Of a DNA stretch of 64,000 nt, positions 24,190-32,853 are shown piece by piece. The position numbers and the translations under genes are program-made. The DNA lies in NCBI GenBank assembly GCA_013112535.1, contig JABFGI010000001.1, positions 432,414 to 496,413 of the forward strand. The letters are read 5' to 3'. The DNA is from Pseudomonadota bacterium (GTDB taxonomy: Bacteria > Pseudomonadota > Gammaproteobacteria > Eutrophobiales > Eutrophobiaceae). The notes under the pieces were generated by a model, which saw only the letters and a list, made by a program, of their open reading frames with translations, did not search any database and was not told where the DNA came from. Position 1 is the stretch's first letter; each line of letters opens with the position of its first letter.

Positions 24190-24384
24190 TTTGTTAAAAT
24201 AATAAATAAAACTATATTTCACATTAAAAATATATTATAAATTATTGAATTTAGTATATTAATTTTATATATAAATCAGTTTCATAATATAACAAAATTG
24301 ATATTGCTTGACGTAATGCATAAATGACCAATAATTGAATGCTTAAGGGTTATTCAGTCCCAATTTTGGAATAAAAATAATTAT
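24190..24384. other. AT-rich intergenic region before the Anbu cluster
   Basis: About 195 bases of runs of A and T, with no reading frame, strong hairpin or clear operator. TTGACG (24308-24313 region) is a possible -35 element, but no good -10 box is spaced from it. Confidence 0.35.
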
Positions 24385-25161
24385 ATGACTTACTGTGTCG
24401 CAGTTGCCTTAAAAGCCGGTTTGGTTTTTGTCTCTGATTCACGCACGAATGCGGGCGTGGATAATGTCAGTACTTATAGCAAAATGTATGGTTTTGGTAT
24501 TCCCGGTGAACGCCAGTTTGTTGTAATGAGTTCTGGAAATCTGGCAACAACACAAGCTGTTGTTTTACAAATCAAGCGTGACATAAAGCAAGGTGCAGAT
24601 GAGACTTTGTTAAATGTTGAAAATATTAATGATGCTGCTGAATATATTGGTAACATTAGTCGTACTCAACAGGAAAAGATGACCACCAGTAATGGTAATG
24701 CCAATTTTGAAGCTAACTTCATTATTGGTGGCCAGATCATTGGACATAAACCGGCCTGTTATATGATTTATCCGCAAGGCAATTACATTACAACATCACA
24801 GGATACGGCTTATTTACAAATTGGTGAAGATAAATACGGTAAACCGATTCTGGATCGAATTATCACACCGAAATCAAGTCTTGAGACGGCAACACTATGT
24901 GCATTGGTATCCATGGATTCAACCATGCGAAGTAACCTGACGGTTGGCCCGCCTATCGAAGTAACGATCTATGAAGCAAATAGTTTACAACCTGGACGGT
25001 ATCATCGTTTCGATGATGACAGTGAATACCTGAGGGAAGTAAAACGAACCTGGGATAATTTACTCAAGGAAGCCTTTAAAAAATTGCCACCCGTTGCCTG
25101 GAGTAGCAATTGGGATTATAAAGAAGAAGATGATGACGATAGTTCAGAACAACAGTTTTGA
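24385..25161 (+). CDS. Anbu: ancestral proteasome-beta-like peptidase
   Basis: The 258-residue Ntn-hydrolase begins MTYCVAVALKAGLVFVSDSR. Thr2 is the nucleophile, Asp18 and Lys33 (STYSKMYGF) complete the site, and the SDSRTNAG block is diagnostic for Anbu. VVMSSGNLATTQAVV is the glycine loop. Anbu assembles into open helical or ring particles, and its substrate is not established. The three following genes are its usual companions (transglutaminase, alpha-E, ATP-grasp). The acidic tail (EEDDDDSSEQQF) is unstructured. Confidence 0.93.
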   Translation: MTYCVAVALKAGLVFVSDSRTNAGVDNVSTYSKMYGFGIPGERQFVVMSSGNLATTQAVVLQIKRDIKQGADETLLNVENINDAAEYIGNISRTQQEKMTTSNGNANFEANFIIGGQIIGHKPACYMIYPQGNYITTSQDTAYLQIGEDKYGKPILDRIITPKSSLETATLCALVSMDSTMRSNLTVGPPIEVTIYEANSLQPGRYHRFDDDSEYLREVKRTWDNLLKEAFKKLPPVAWSSNWDYKEEDDDDSSEQQF

Positions 25162-25273
25162 ATTAGAAATTATTACTCCACAACCATATAAAAATTTTAT
25201 TAATTGAATATCTTGATTTGCTGTCTGTTATCAAACAGTGTAGCTTGACGGCATTACATAAGAGATATTTGCA

Positions 25274-28200
25274 ATGGCTATTCGAGTTGCTCTTAAACAT
25301 AATACTGAGTATCAGTTTGATAAGTTGGTATCCTTATCACCGCATGTAGTTCGTTTGCGACCTGCACCACATTCGCGCACACCGATACATTCTTATTCTT
25401 TAAACGTAGAACCAAAAAAACATTTTATTAACTGGCAGCAAGATCCGTTTGGCAATTATCTGGCACGATTTGTTTTTCCGGAAAAAACAAAAACATTAAA
25501 GATTCACGTCGAAGTTATTGCCGAAATGACGGTGATTAATCCGTTTGATTTTTTTCTGGATGAAGAGGCGAGTAATTTTCCGTTTAAATATGAGGAACAT
25601 CTTGCCGAAGATTTGATTCCTTATCTTGAGTTAACCGATAACGGCCCGAAATTAAAAGAATGGCTTACTGGCGTTGACCGTTCAGAAAAGCCAACGATTG
25701 ATTTTCTTGTAGAACTCAATCAACGCTTACAAAAAGATATCAGTTATCTCATTCGTATGGAACCCGGTGTTCAAACCTGCGAAGAAACACTGGAAAATGG
25801 TATTGGTTCCTGCCGTGATACAGCATGGTTACTTGTTCAAATATTGCGTCATCTTGGTTTAGCCGCGCGCTTTGTTTCCGGTTATCTGGTTCAATTAACG
25901 GCAGACATGAAATCATTGGATGGACCTTCCGGGCCTGAAAAAGATTTTACTGATTTGCATGCCTGGACAGAAGTGTTCTTACCCGGTGCCGGTTGGGTTG
26001 GTCTTGATCCAACTTCGGGCATGTTTGTTAGTGAAGGACATATTCCTTTAGCGTGTACACCTGATCCTATTAGTGCTGCGCCTATTACCGGTGCCACTGA
26101 TCCGTGTAATGTTGAGTTTGCTCATTCGAATGAAGTTACACGCATACACGAAGATCCACGCGTCACTAAACCTTACACCGATGCACAATGGAAAAGTATA
26201 TTGGCACTCGGTAATAAAACAGATAGTGATTTAAAGAAAAACGATGTTCGTATGACCATAGGTGGCGAACCTACGTTTGTATCCATTGATGATATGGAAG
26301 GTGCTGAGTGGAATGATGCGGCTTTAGGCGATAAGAAACGCGAACTGGCGGGAAAATTATTTTTAAGATTAAAAGAACAGTTTGCGCCAGGTGCCATGTT
26401 GCATTATGGACAAGGTAAATGGTATCCGGGTGAACCTTTACCGCGTTGGTGTTTATCCTTGTTCTGGCGTAAAGATGGAAAACCGATCTGGAATGACTAT
26501 CAATGGTTAGCGGATGAAACAAAGACTTTTAAGTTTGGTGATAAGGACGCATCAAATTTTATAAAAGACCTGACGGATAAACTCGGTTTAAGTCAGCAAT
26601 ACATTATTCCCGGATATGAAGATACCGGTTATTACCTTTGGAAAGAAGCAAAGTTACCGGATGGCGCCGATCCTGAAAATAATAAAATAAAAGATCCGCT
26701 GGAACGCGCGCGCCTACAAAAATTATTTATCAAAGGTTTGGATGACGTTGCCGGCTACACTTTGCCTATAAAATTTAAAGAAGAAAAAAAGAACAAAGGT
26801 TTCTGGAAAAGCAGTATCTGGCCGTTTCGTAACAAGCATATGTTCTTAACGCCCGGCGATTCGCCAATGGGGTTTCGTTTGCCTCTTGAATCATTACCGT
26901 GGACATTACCAGATGATGTTGAAATAACACCGGAACGTGATCCGTTTGAAGAACGAGATGATTTACCTGAAAAAAGTAAAACGGCGAAGAAAAAAACAAA
27001 GAAGAAAGCAGATAAATCAGATCGTGAAGTTGTGCATACGGCCTTATGTGTCGAAGTACGTGATGGACGTTTACATGTTTTCTTGCCGCCATTGCCGCAT
27101 ATAGAAACTTACCTTGAACTGGTTAATCTTATTGAAGACACAGCCAGCAGTTTAAAACTCCCTGTTGTACTGGAAGGCTATACGCCAGCATGGGATTCCC
27201 GAATTCAAATGTTGCAAGTCACACCTGATCCCGGTGTCATAGAAGTTAATATTCATCCGGCCAGTGACTGGAAAGAACTGGTTAAAAATACCGAGACCAT
27301 TTATCAGGAAGCACGATTGTCACGATTAGGTACAGAAAAGTTTATGCTGGATGGTAAACATTCTGGAACAGGCGGTGGCAATCATATTACGCTTGGTGGT
27401 GCGACACCCGCAGATAGTCCGTTTTTACGTCGACCCGATCTGTTAAGAAGCTTGATAACGTATTGGCAGCATCATCCTTCTTTGTCGTATTTGTTTTCCG
27501 GGATGTTTATCGGGCCAACCAGTCAGGCGCCACGTATTGATGAAGCGCGCGATGATAATTTATATGAACTTGAAATAGCACTAAGTGAATTACCTGATGG
27601 CGATACGGATAAGCCCTGGTTGGTTGATCGTATCTTAAGAAATTTTCTTATTGACCTGACAGGTAATACACATCGTGCGGAATTTTGTATTGATAAACTC
27701 TATTCACCGGACAGTGCCAGTGGGCGAAAAGGATTAGTTGAGTTTCGTGGTTTTGAAATGCCACCACATGAACGTATGAGTTTGTTGCAATTATTATTGG
27801 TCAGAACCCTGGTTGCCCGTTTCTGGAATGAACCTTACAAAAAGCCACTGATACGCTGGGGTACTGAATTACATGATCGTTTTATGTTGCCACATTATGT
27901 CTGGGAAGATTTTAAACAGGTGATTGGTGATCAACGTGAGGCAGGTTATAAATTTGAAATGGAATGGTTTGGTCCATTTAAAGAATTTCGATTCCCGCAT
28001 ATCGGTACGTTGTTCGCATCCAGTATGCAATTAGAACTACATTCTGCATTAGAGCCCTGGCATGTGCTTGGTGAAGAAAGTTCAGGGCAGGGTACAGCAC
28101 GTTATGTTGATTCTTCTGTTGAACGTGTACAGGTAAGTATCAACGGCATGGCAGGTGATCGATATATTGTGACTTGTAATGGTCGCAAAGTGCCATTAAG

Positions 28201-28540
28201 ACCAACTGGTGTTCGTGGAAGTTATGTTGCTGGTGTACGTTATAAAGCCTGGGACCCTCATTCAGCTTTGCATCCTACTATCAAAACACATACGCCTTTG
28301 GTCTTTGATATTGTTGATACAGCGAATCAACATTCTATTGCCGGTTGTACCTATCATGTTTCTCATCCAGGCGGCCGAAGTTATGAAACGTTTCCTGTCA
28401 ATGCAAGTGAAGCTGAATCAAGACGAAGTAATCGTTTCTTGCCGCAGGGGCACACACAAGGAAAGATCGAAGTATCACAAGAAGCACCTCCTGCCGACCA
28501 GCCCTATAGTCTTGATCTCAGAAGACCTGAAAATATTTAA
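25274..28540 (+). CDS. Transglutaminase-like protein fused to DUF2126
   Basis: In this 1088-residue protein an N-terminal bacterial transglutaminase N-domain (1-95) is followed by the papain-like core with Cys (GSCRDTAW, about residue 179), His (DLHAWTEVFLPG, about 230) and Asp (GLDPTSG, about 244). From about 320 comes the large DUF2126 region (MTIGGEPTFVSIDD, GKWYPGEPLPRWCLSLFWR, HSGTGGGNHITLGG). A lysine-rich low-complexity linker lies near 565-580. In the Anbu gene cluster it is proposed to make or break amide bonds in a small peptide product. It follows Anbu by 112 bases. Confidence 0.93.
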   Translation: MAIRVALKHNTEYQFDKLVSLSPHVVRLRPAPHSRTPIHSYSLNVEPKKHFINWQQDPFGNYLARFVFPEKTKTLKIHVEVIAEMTVINPFDFFLDEEASNFPFKYEEHLAEDLIPYLELTDNGPKLKEWLTGVDRSEKPTIDFLVELNQRLQKDISYLIRMEPGVQTCEETLENGIGSCRDTAWLLVQILRHLGLAARFVSGYLVQLTADMKSLDGPSGPEKDFTDLHAWTEVFLPGAGWVGLDPTSGMFVSEGHIPLACTPDPISAAPITGATDPCNVEFAHSNEVTRIHEDPRVTKPYTDAQWKSILALGNKTDSDLKKNDVRMTIGGEPTFVSIDDMEGAEWNDAALGDKKRELAGKLFLRLKEQFAPGAMLHYGQGKWYPGEPLPRWCLSLFWRKDGKPIWNDYQWLADETKTFKFGDKDASNFIKDLTDKLGLSQQYIIPGYEDTGYYLWKEAKLPDGADPENNKIKDPLERARLQKLFIKGLDDVAGYTLPIKFKEEKKNKGFWKSSIWPFRNKHMFLTPGDSPMGFRLPLESLPWTLPDDVEITPERDPFEERDDLPEKSKTAKKKTKKKADKSDREVVHTALCVEVRDGRLHVFLPPLPHIETYLELVNLIEDTASSLKLPVVLEGYTPAWDSRIQMLQVTPDPGVIEVNIHPASDWKELVKNTETIYQEARLSRLGTEKFMLDGKHSGTGGGNHITLGGATPADSPFLRRPDLLRSLITYWQHHPSLSYLFSGMFIGPTSQAPRIDEARDDNLYELEIALSELPDGDTDKPWLVDRILRNFLIDLTGNTHRAEFCIDKLYSPDSASGRKGLVEFRGFEMPPHERMSLLQLLLVRTLVARFWNEPYKKPLIRWGTELHDRFMLPHYVWEDFKQVIGDQREAGYKFEMEWFGPFKEFRFPHIGTLFASSMQLELHSALEPWHVLGEESSGQGTARYVDSSVERVQVSINGMAGDRYIVTCNGRKVPLRPTGVRGSYVAGVRYKAWDPHSALHPTIKTHTPLVFDIVDTANQHSIAGCTYHVSHPGGRSYETFPVNASEAESRRSNRFLPQGHTQGKIEVSQEAPPADQPYSLDLRRPENI

Positions 28541-28556
28541 ATTTGACTTTACTTGA

Positions 28557-28582
28557 GTCATTTCCGCCTGCACGGGAATGAC
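28557..28582. repeat. GTCATT-CCG...CGGGAATGAC palindrome between convergent genes
   Basis: GTCATTTCCG and CGGGAATGAC form an inverted repeat with a one-base bulge, lying in the 62-base gap between the transglutaminase and alpha-E stops. It probably serves as a bidirectional terminator and belongs to the same repeat class as 38083-38106. Confidence 0.65.
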
Positions 28583-28602
28583 AACGTATTAAACTATTTT
28601 TA

Positions 28603-29553
28603 TTATTCCTGTTCGTGAACCAGCTCAGAGTAATCAAACCAGGAATTAGAGACTTGCGTGTGTACCGAGGCCAGGTTTATCTGCAGTTTATCAATGAATT
28701 CATGTAACTCAGAGTCAATGATTGTCGCAGCATCCATTTTATTAATAATCCGTTGTACACGGTTAATGATGCGCAAAGCATGATCATTGTTGGGAAGTTT
28801 TTTAATACAAAGCTTTAGTTCACCAAGACAATGTGCAATGGCACGAGGAAATTCTTCATCTCGCATGAGAAAATCAAGTACATCTTCTCCATTAACTCTG
28901 TCTTGCACATACTGTCGGTACATTTGGTACGCACTCAGTGAACGTAAAACATTCATCCAGAGAATATTTTCATATGCGTCGGGAATGTCTGCACGAGGGT
29001 TAATTAAAAACATACAGCCAATATCCGCTATTCGAGTCGTCATGTCGGCACGCTCAAGGTTGCGACCTATACGAATAAAATTATAAGCATCGCCGTGACT
29101 CATATAACCATGTAATAAACCGGTAATCTGATGACAATAGTGTATAACGTCATCAAGAAATTCATGTCGACCATCACGTTTTAATGCTGCAGTTACATTT
29201 TGTTTGACGTAAAGATTTAATTCGTTGATTTGTTCCCAGGCTTCGCTTGGCATAATTTCACGTGTGATCCTGGCATTTTCTCTAACCATGCTAATTGCAG
29301 AACAAATTGAACCAGGATTTTTTTCTTCTGCTAGCATAAAGCGAATGACATTCTGTTCATTCGCGTGTTCATATTTATTATAAAATTCCTTGTTGGTGCC
29401 GGTGATATCAATCAGACCACCCCAAATCACTTTAATCATCCTTGGTAAATCGAGTAAAAGATTGGCATTAACATTAACGAGTCGCGCTGTATTTTCAGCA
29501 CGTTCCAGATAACGTCCAAACCAGTACATTTGTTCTGCAACTCTGGATAACAT
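28603..29553 (-). CDS. Alpha-E domain protein (Anbu cluster)
   Basis: This 316-residue all-helical protein opens MLSRVAEQMYWFGRYLERAE, the signature of the alpha-E family, and contains HGDAYNFIRIGRNLERADMT, a second copy of the R-x-L-E-R-A motif. The family always travels with the circularly permuted ATP-grasp and is thought to be its partner. It lies five bases behind the ATP-grasp gene, forming a minus-strand operon convergent to the Anbu/transglutaminase pair. Confidence 0.93.
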   Translation of the reverse strand: MLSRVAEQMYWFGRYLERAENTARLVNVNANLLLDLPRMIKVIWGGLIDITGTNKEFYNKYEHANEQNVIRFMLAEEKNPGSICSAISMVRENARITREIMPSEAWEQINELNLYVKQNVTAALKRDGRHEFLDDVIHYCHQITGLLHGYMSHGDAYNFIRIGRNLERADMTTRIADIGCMFLINPRADIPDAYENILWMNVLRSLSAYQMYRQYVQDRVNGEDVLDFLMRDEEFPRAIAHCLGELKLCIKKLPNNDHALRIINRVQRIINKMDAATIIDSELHEFIDKLQINLASVHTQVSNSWFDYSELVHEQE

Positions 29554-29558
29554 AATCG

Positions 29559-31004
29559 CTAATCCTTGTCCGGTGAGATAACCCAGGTGTCTTTACTACC
29601 ACCGCCCTGGGATGAATTAACAACGAGTGAACCTTTGACTAATGCAACGCGTGTTAAACCGCCAGCCGTCACATAGGTGTTATCGCTTTGTAATGTAAAT
29701 GGACGCAAATCGACATGTCTTGGTTCAATAGCGTTATCACACAACGTTGGAACTGTTGATAATGAAATAACCGGCTGAGCAATATAGTTTCGAGGGTTCG
29801 CTTTAACTAAAGCAGCCATATCTTTTTGTTCTTTCTTTGTTGAATGCGGACCAACTAACATGCCGTAGCCACCGGATTCGTTTGCAGGCTTAACGACAAG
29901 GTTTCCGATGTTGGCAAGCACATGTTTGAGTTCTTTTTCATTATCACAGGAATAACTCGGTACATTCGGAATTATCGGATCCTGATCAAGATAGTATTTG
30001 ATCATGTCGGGGACGTAAGTGTAGACGACTTTGTCATCAGCAACGCCAGCACCGGGTGCATTCGCCAAAGCAACATTACCTTTTTTCCATGCTCGCATTA
30101 ACCCAGGTACACCCAATGCGGAATCTTTATTAAATACTTCCGGATCGAGAAACAGATCATCAATACGTCGATAAATCACATCAACACGTGATAAACCTTC
30201 AATTGTTTTCATATATACACAGTCATCATCAGCAACAACGAGATCAGAGCCTTCAACCAGTTCCGCTCCCATTTGTTGGGCGAGGAATGAATGTTCAAAA
30301 TAAGCTGAATTAAATATACCGGGAGTCAAGACGACGACTTCAGGATAATCCAGTGGCCTCGGCGAAATTGAGCTTAAGGTATCAAACAGGTTAGTCGGGT
30401 AATCGCTTAGAGGAACAATATTGTAATCTTCAAATAATTCGGGAAAAACACGTTTGGTGACTTTACGATTTTCCAGCATATAAGATACACCGGAAGGGAC
30501 ACGTAAGTTATCTTCGAGTACATACATCGTCCCGTCTTTGTCTCGAATTAAATCACTGCCACAAATATGTGCCCATGCACCAAAAACGGGCTTCATGCCT
30601 CGGCATTCTTTTCTGTAGTTTTTAGAACTCTTCAAGAGTTCTCTAGGTATGATTTTATCCTTGATTATTTTCTGTTCATTGTAAATATCATCAATAAAAT
30701 GATTAATGGCGAGCATTCTCTGCTGCAAGCCTTTTTCTATACGTCTCCATTCCCGGGAAGGAATAATTCTGGGAATAATATCGTAGGGCCACTCTCGGTC
30801 AATATTTTCACCTTCACTGTACACAGTAAACGTAATGCCCATTGTTTTGATAGCCAGATCGGCAGCTTGTTTGCGTTTATTGATCTCTTCGTTACTCAGG
30901 CTCTTAAGGTATTTAAGTAATCTGCCCGCACTAGAACGTGCCTGGAGACGGGGAGTCAGGAGTTCATCATAAAGACCGTGAATTTTGTAATTTTTAAAAT
31001 TCAT
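29559..31004 (-). CDS. Circularly permuted ATP-grasp amidoligase-like protein
   Basis: In this 481-residue protein the characteristic blocks are LEDNLRVPSGVSYMLENR, VVLTPGIFNSAYFEHSFLA, NAPGAGVADDKVVYTYVP and VVKPANESGGYGMLVGP, the last giving the ATP-binding lysine and glycine loop. The C-terminal RHVDLRPF and SLVVNSSQGGGSKDTWV complete the permuted fold. By family precedent it ligates an amino acid or peptide using ATP. It is the first gene of the minus-strand pair. Confidence 0.93.
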   Translation of the reverse strand: MNFKNYKIHGLYDELLTPRLQARSSAGRLLKYLKSLSNEEINKRKQAADLAIKTMGITFTVYSEGENIDREWPYDIIPRIIPSREWRRIEKGLQQRMLAINHFIDDIYNEQKIIKDKIIPRELLKSSKNYRKECRGMKPVFGAWAHICGSDLIRDKDGTMYVLEDNLRVPSGVSYMLENRKVTKRVFPELFEDYNIVPLSDYPTNLFDTLSSISPRPLDYPEVVVLTPGIFNSAYFEHSFLAQQMGAELVEGSDLVVADDDCVYMKTIEGLSRVDVIYRRIDDLFLDPEVFNKDSALGVPGLMRAWKKGNVALANAPGAGVADDKVVYTYVPDMIKYYLDQDPIIPNVPSYSCDNEKELKHVLANIGNLVVKPANESGGYGMLVGPHSTKKEQKDMAALVKANPRNYIAQPVISLSTVPTLCDNAIEPRHVDLRPFTLQSDNTYVTAGGLTRVALVKGSLVVNSSQGGGSKDTWVISPDKD

Positions 31005-31062
31005 TAGTTTAACAACTAAAATAGTTGTCTTATTTAATCATAATTTTAAAAATTAGTCTTTA

Positions 31063-32175
31063 TTATGCTGATTCCGAGAAAAAATGACCTTTGCGTTTAT
31101 TATAATTAACGGTTAGAAATTGAATGCCGCTTGTTTGTAGTTTTTCCGTTCCGAGCCCATTAATTGTAATAGTATAAGTTACGATTCCAACGGCTTTAAA
31201 ATCTTCTCCATCCAGTTTTATAATTTGATCTTTGTTTAATAATTTTGAAGACATAAGTTGCAAACCGGTTGGCGAGATATCAGAAATTGTGCCGATTTGT
31301 TTTTTACCAGGCCAATAATCATAAAAGCTAATCACTTGATCTTTGACTATACGGATAAGGTCTCGACGTTGTTGTTCTAGAAAAGAATCAGAAGGCGGAA
31401 ACAGAGGACTATTACATTCGTTACATAACGCTGCGGTATGTACACACGGACTTTGATCATGCGGTGTTTTACAGAATGCACAATATTGGGTAATAACAGG
31501 TTGATAATAAGTATTGTTTTGATTAACTGATGTAGAGTTAAGGTATGAATTTGTAATGTTTTTTACGTTCACCTGTTTTTTTTCTATCGATACTGTTTTG
31601 CTTTTTATCTTAGTCAGCGTTGTATCATGTTTATTTGTCAATTTACTTATAGCATAGGCATGGCTACGTTGAGATAGCAGTTTGTCATAGATTACCCGTT
31701 TTTCCGGGTTACTGAGAATGGTATAAGCTTCATTTAATAAATCTTTAGGGGTATCCGGGTTTTTTGATAACGTCAAATAACTAGTTTTAATGATATGTTG
31801 AGGTGAGTCCGGTTGAATATTAAACATGCGATAAAAGTTTCTTTTATTACCATGTTTGTCACTTCTGCCAGAACTGTTTTCTATGTGCAAATTACTGTCA
31901 AGATTGCCACGCGACAATGCTTTTAAATCATAACATTGTAATAATTCTCTATCGTAGTCAGCCCGTTTCACCGGATCACGTAAAGTATTGTAAGCTTCGT
32001 TAATGACACTGGCATTCCAGTGTTTACCGCCCAGATCCGGATGCAAGCGTAATTTCTGCAACAGGGTTCGGTAATTATTCTTGATTATTTCGAGCGAAGC
32101 ATCTGGCTGTACGTTAAGCGTACGATAGAAATTCCGTCTTTCTCCATTGTTTGGATTTTTATTATAGTGCATCAA
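31063..32175 (-). CDS. DnaJ-DnaJ-zinc-PilZ fusion protein
   Basis: This 370-residue protein contains two J-domains. The first (about 14-80) has an intact HPD motif (LRLHPDLGG), while the second (about 113-170) has NPD in its place and probably cannot stimulate an Hsp70. A linker follows, then a Cys cluster (YCAFCKTPHDQSPC, ALCNEC; about 230-260) likely to bind zinc. From about 270 a PilZ-like domain appears (RRDLIRIVKDQ, ISDISPTGLQLMS, GIQFLTV). The R-x-x-x-R and SxxG-type ligands for cyclic di-GMP are only partly matched. It is divergent from the pseudopilin and GGDEF-EAL genes. Confidence 0.75.
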   Translation of the reverse strand: MMHYNKNPNNGERRNFYRTLNVQPDASLEIIKNNYRTLLQKLRLHPDLGGKHWNASVINEAYNTLRDPVKRADYDRELLQCYDLKALSRGNLDSNLHIENSSGRSDKHGNKRNFYRMFNIQPDSPQHIIKTSYLTLSKNPDTPKDLLNEAYTILSNPEKRVIYDKLLSQRSHAYAISKLTNKHDTTLTKIKSKTVSIEKKQVNVKNITNSYLNSTSVNQNNTYYQPVITQYCAFCKTPHDQSPCVHTAALCNECNSPLFPPSDSFLEQQRRDLIRIVKDQVISFYDYWPGKKQIGTISDISPTGLQLMSSKLLNKDQIIKLDGEDFKAVGIVTYTITINGLGTEKLQTSGIQFLTVNYNKRKGHFFSESA

Positions 32176-32364
32176 ATATCTTTCGGCTGAAAACGGTTAA
32201 TCTTGATTCTTTTTTATCAGTTTAGTCTAAATTAAACGTCTAAACATATTGAAGTATTTGTCGATAGTTTGATGTGAGATAAACACATTCCTGAACAGTA
32301 TATTTATATTATAGAAGGCTTCAATTAATTGATTAATTAAAAATTATAAGCTATTGAAATTAAA
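32176..32364. other. Divergent promoter region of the c-di-GMP locus
   Basis: A 189-base AT-rich spacer between the DnaJ-PilZ start and the pseudopilin start. No palindrome stands out. It must hold promoters for both directions. Confidence 0.4.
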
Positions 32365-32838
32365 GTGAATAATAATAGAACTATACTTATCAGTCGCCAT
32401 AAAGCGTTTACTATTATTGAATTTGGCGCAGTGCTTGTAATTATTAGTTTATTTGTTATAACCTTTTCGCCGGCCATGCTGAAGATGGCAGACAATGCCA
32501 AAACAAGCATTGCTATTGATGAAATTGAAGACATCCAGATTAATATTGATGAGTTTTTTAAAGAAAAAGGCCGTTATCCTGATTCGCTAGAAGAAGTTTT
32601 TGGAGAAGTACCTCTAGATGAATGGGGTAATCCTTATCAATATCTGAACCTGAGTACCGTAAAAGGAAAAGGAAAACGACGCAAAGATAAGAACCTGGTA
32701 CCGATAAATTCAGATTATGATTTGTATAGCATGGGGCCAGACGGCAAATCAGTCTCGCCATTAACCGCTAGTGCCAGTAAAGATGATATAGTCAGGGGCA
32801 GAAATGGAGCATTTATTGGTATAGCAACTGACTATTAG
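32365..32838 (+). CDS. GspG-like pseudopilin
   Basis: The 157-residue protein has a short leader and the prepilin motif KAFTIIEFGAVLVIISLFVI, where Glu at mature position 5 is kept but the residue before the cut is Ala rather than Gly. A long N-terminal helix follows, then GRYPDSLEEVFGEVPLDEWG with PYQY and YDLYSMGPDGK, the Ca-binding loop region of major type II secretion pseudopilins. No other secretion gene is near, so it is an orphan. It sits 15 bases before the GGDEF-EAL gene and is probably co-transcribed with it. Confidence 0.8.
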   Translation: MNNNRTILISRHKAFTIIEFGAVLVIISLFVITFSPAMLKMADNAKTSIAIDEIEDIQINIDEFFKEKGRYPDSLEEVFGEVPLDEWGNPYQYLNLSTVKGKGKRRKDKNLVPINSDYDLYSMGPDGKSVSPLTASASKDDIVRGRNGAFIGIATDY

Positions 32839-32853
32839 TTTCAAATTATTTTA

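Noticed and set aside
28209-28556. 115-residue plus-strand ORF at the end of the transglutaminase gene
   Set aside because: Overlaps the conserved DUF2126 coding end in another frame.
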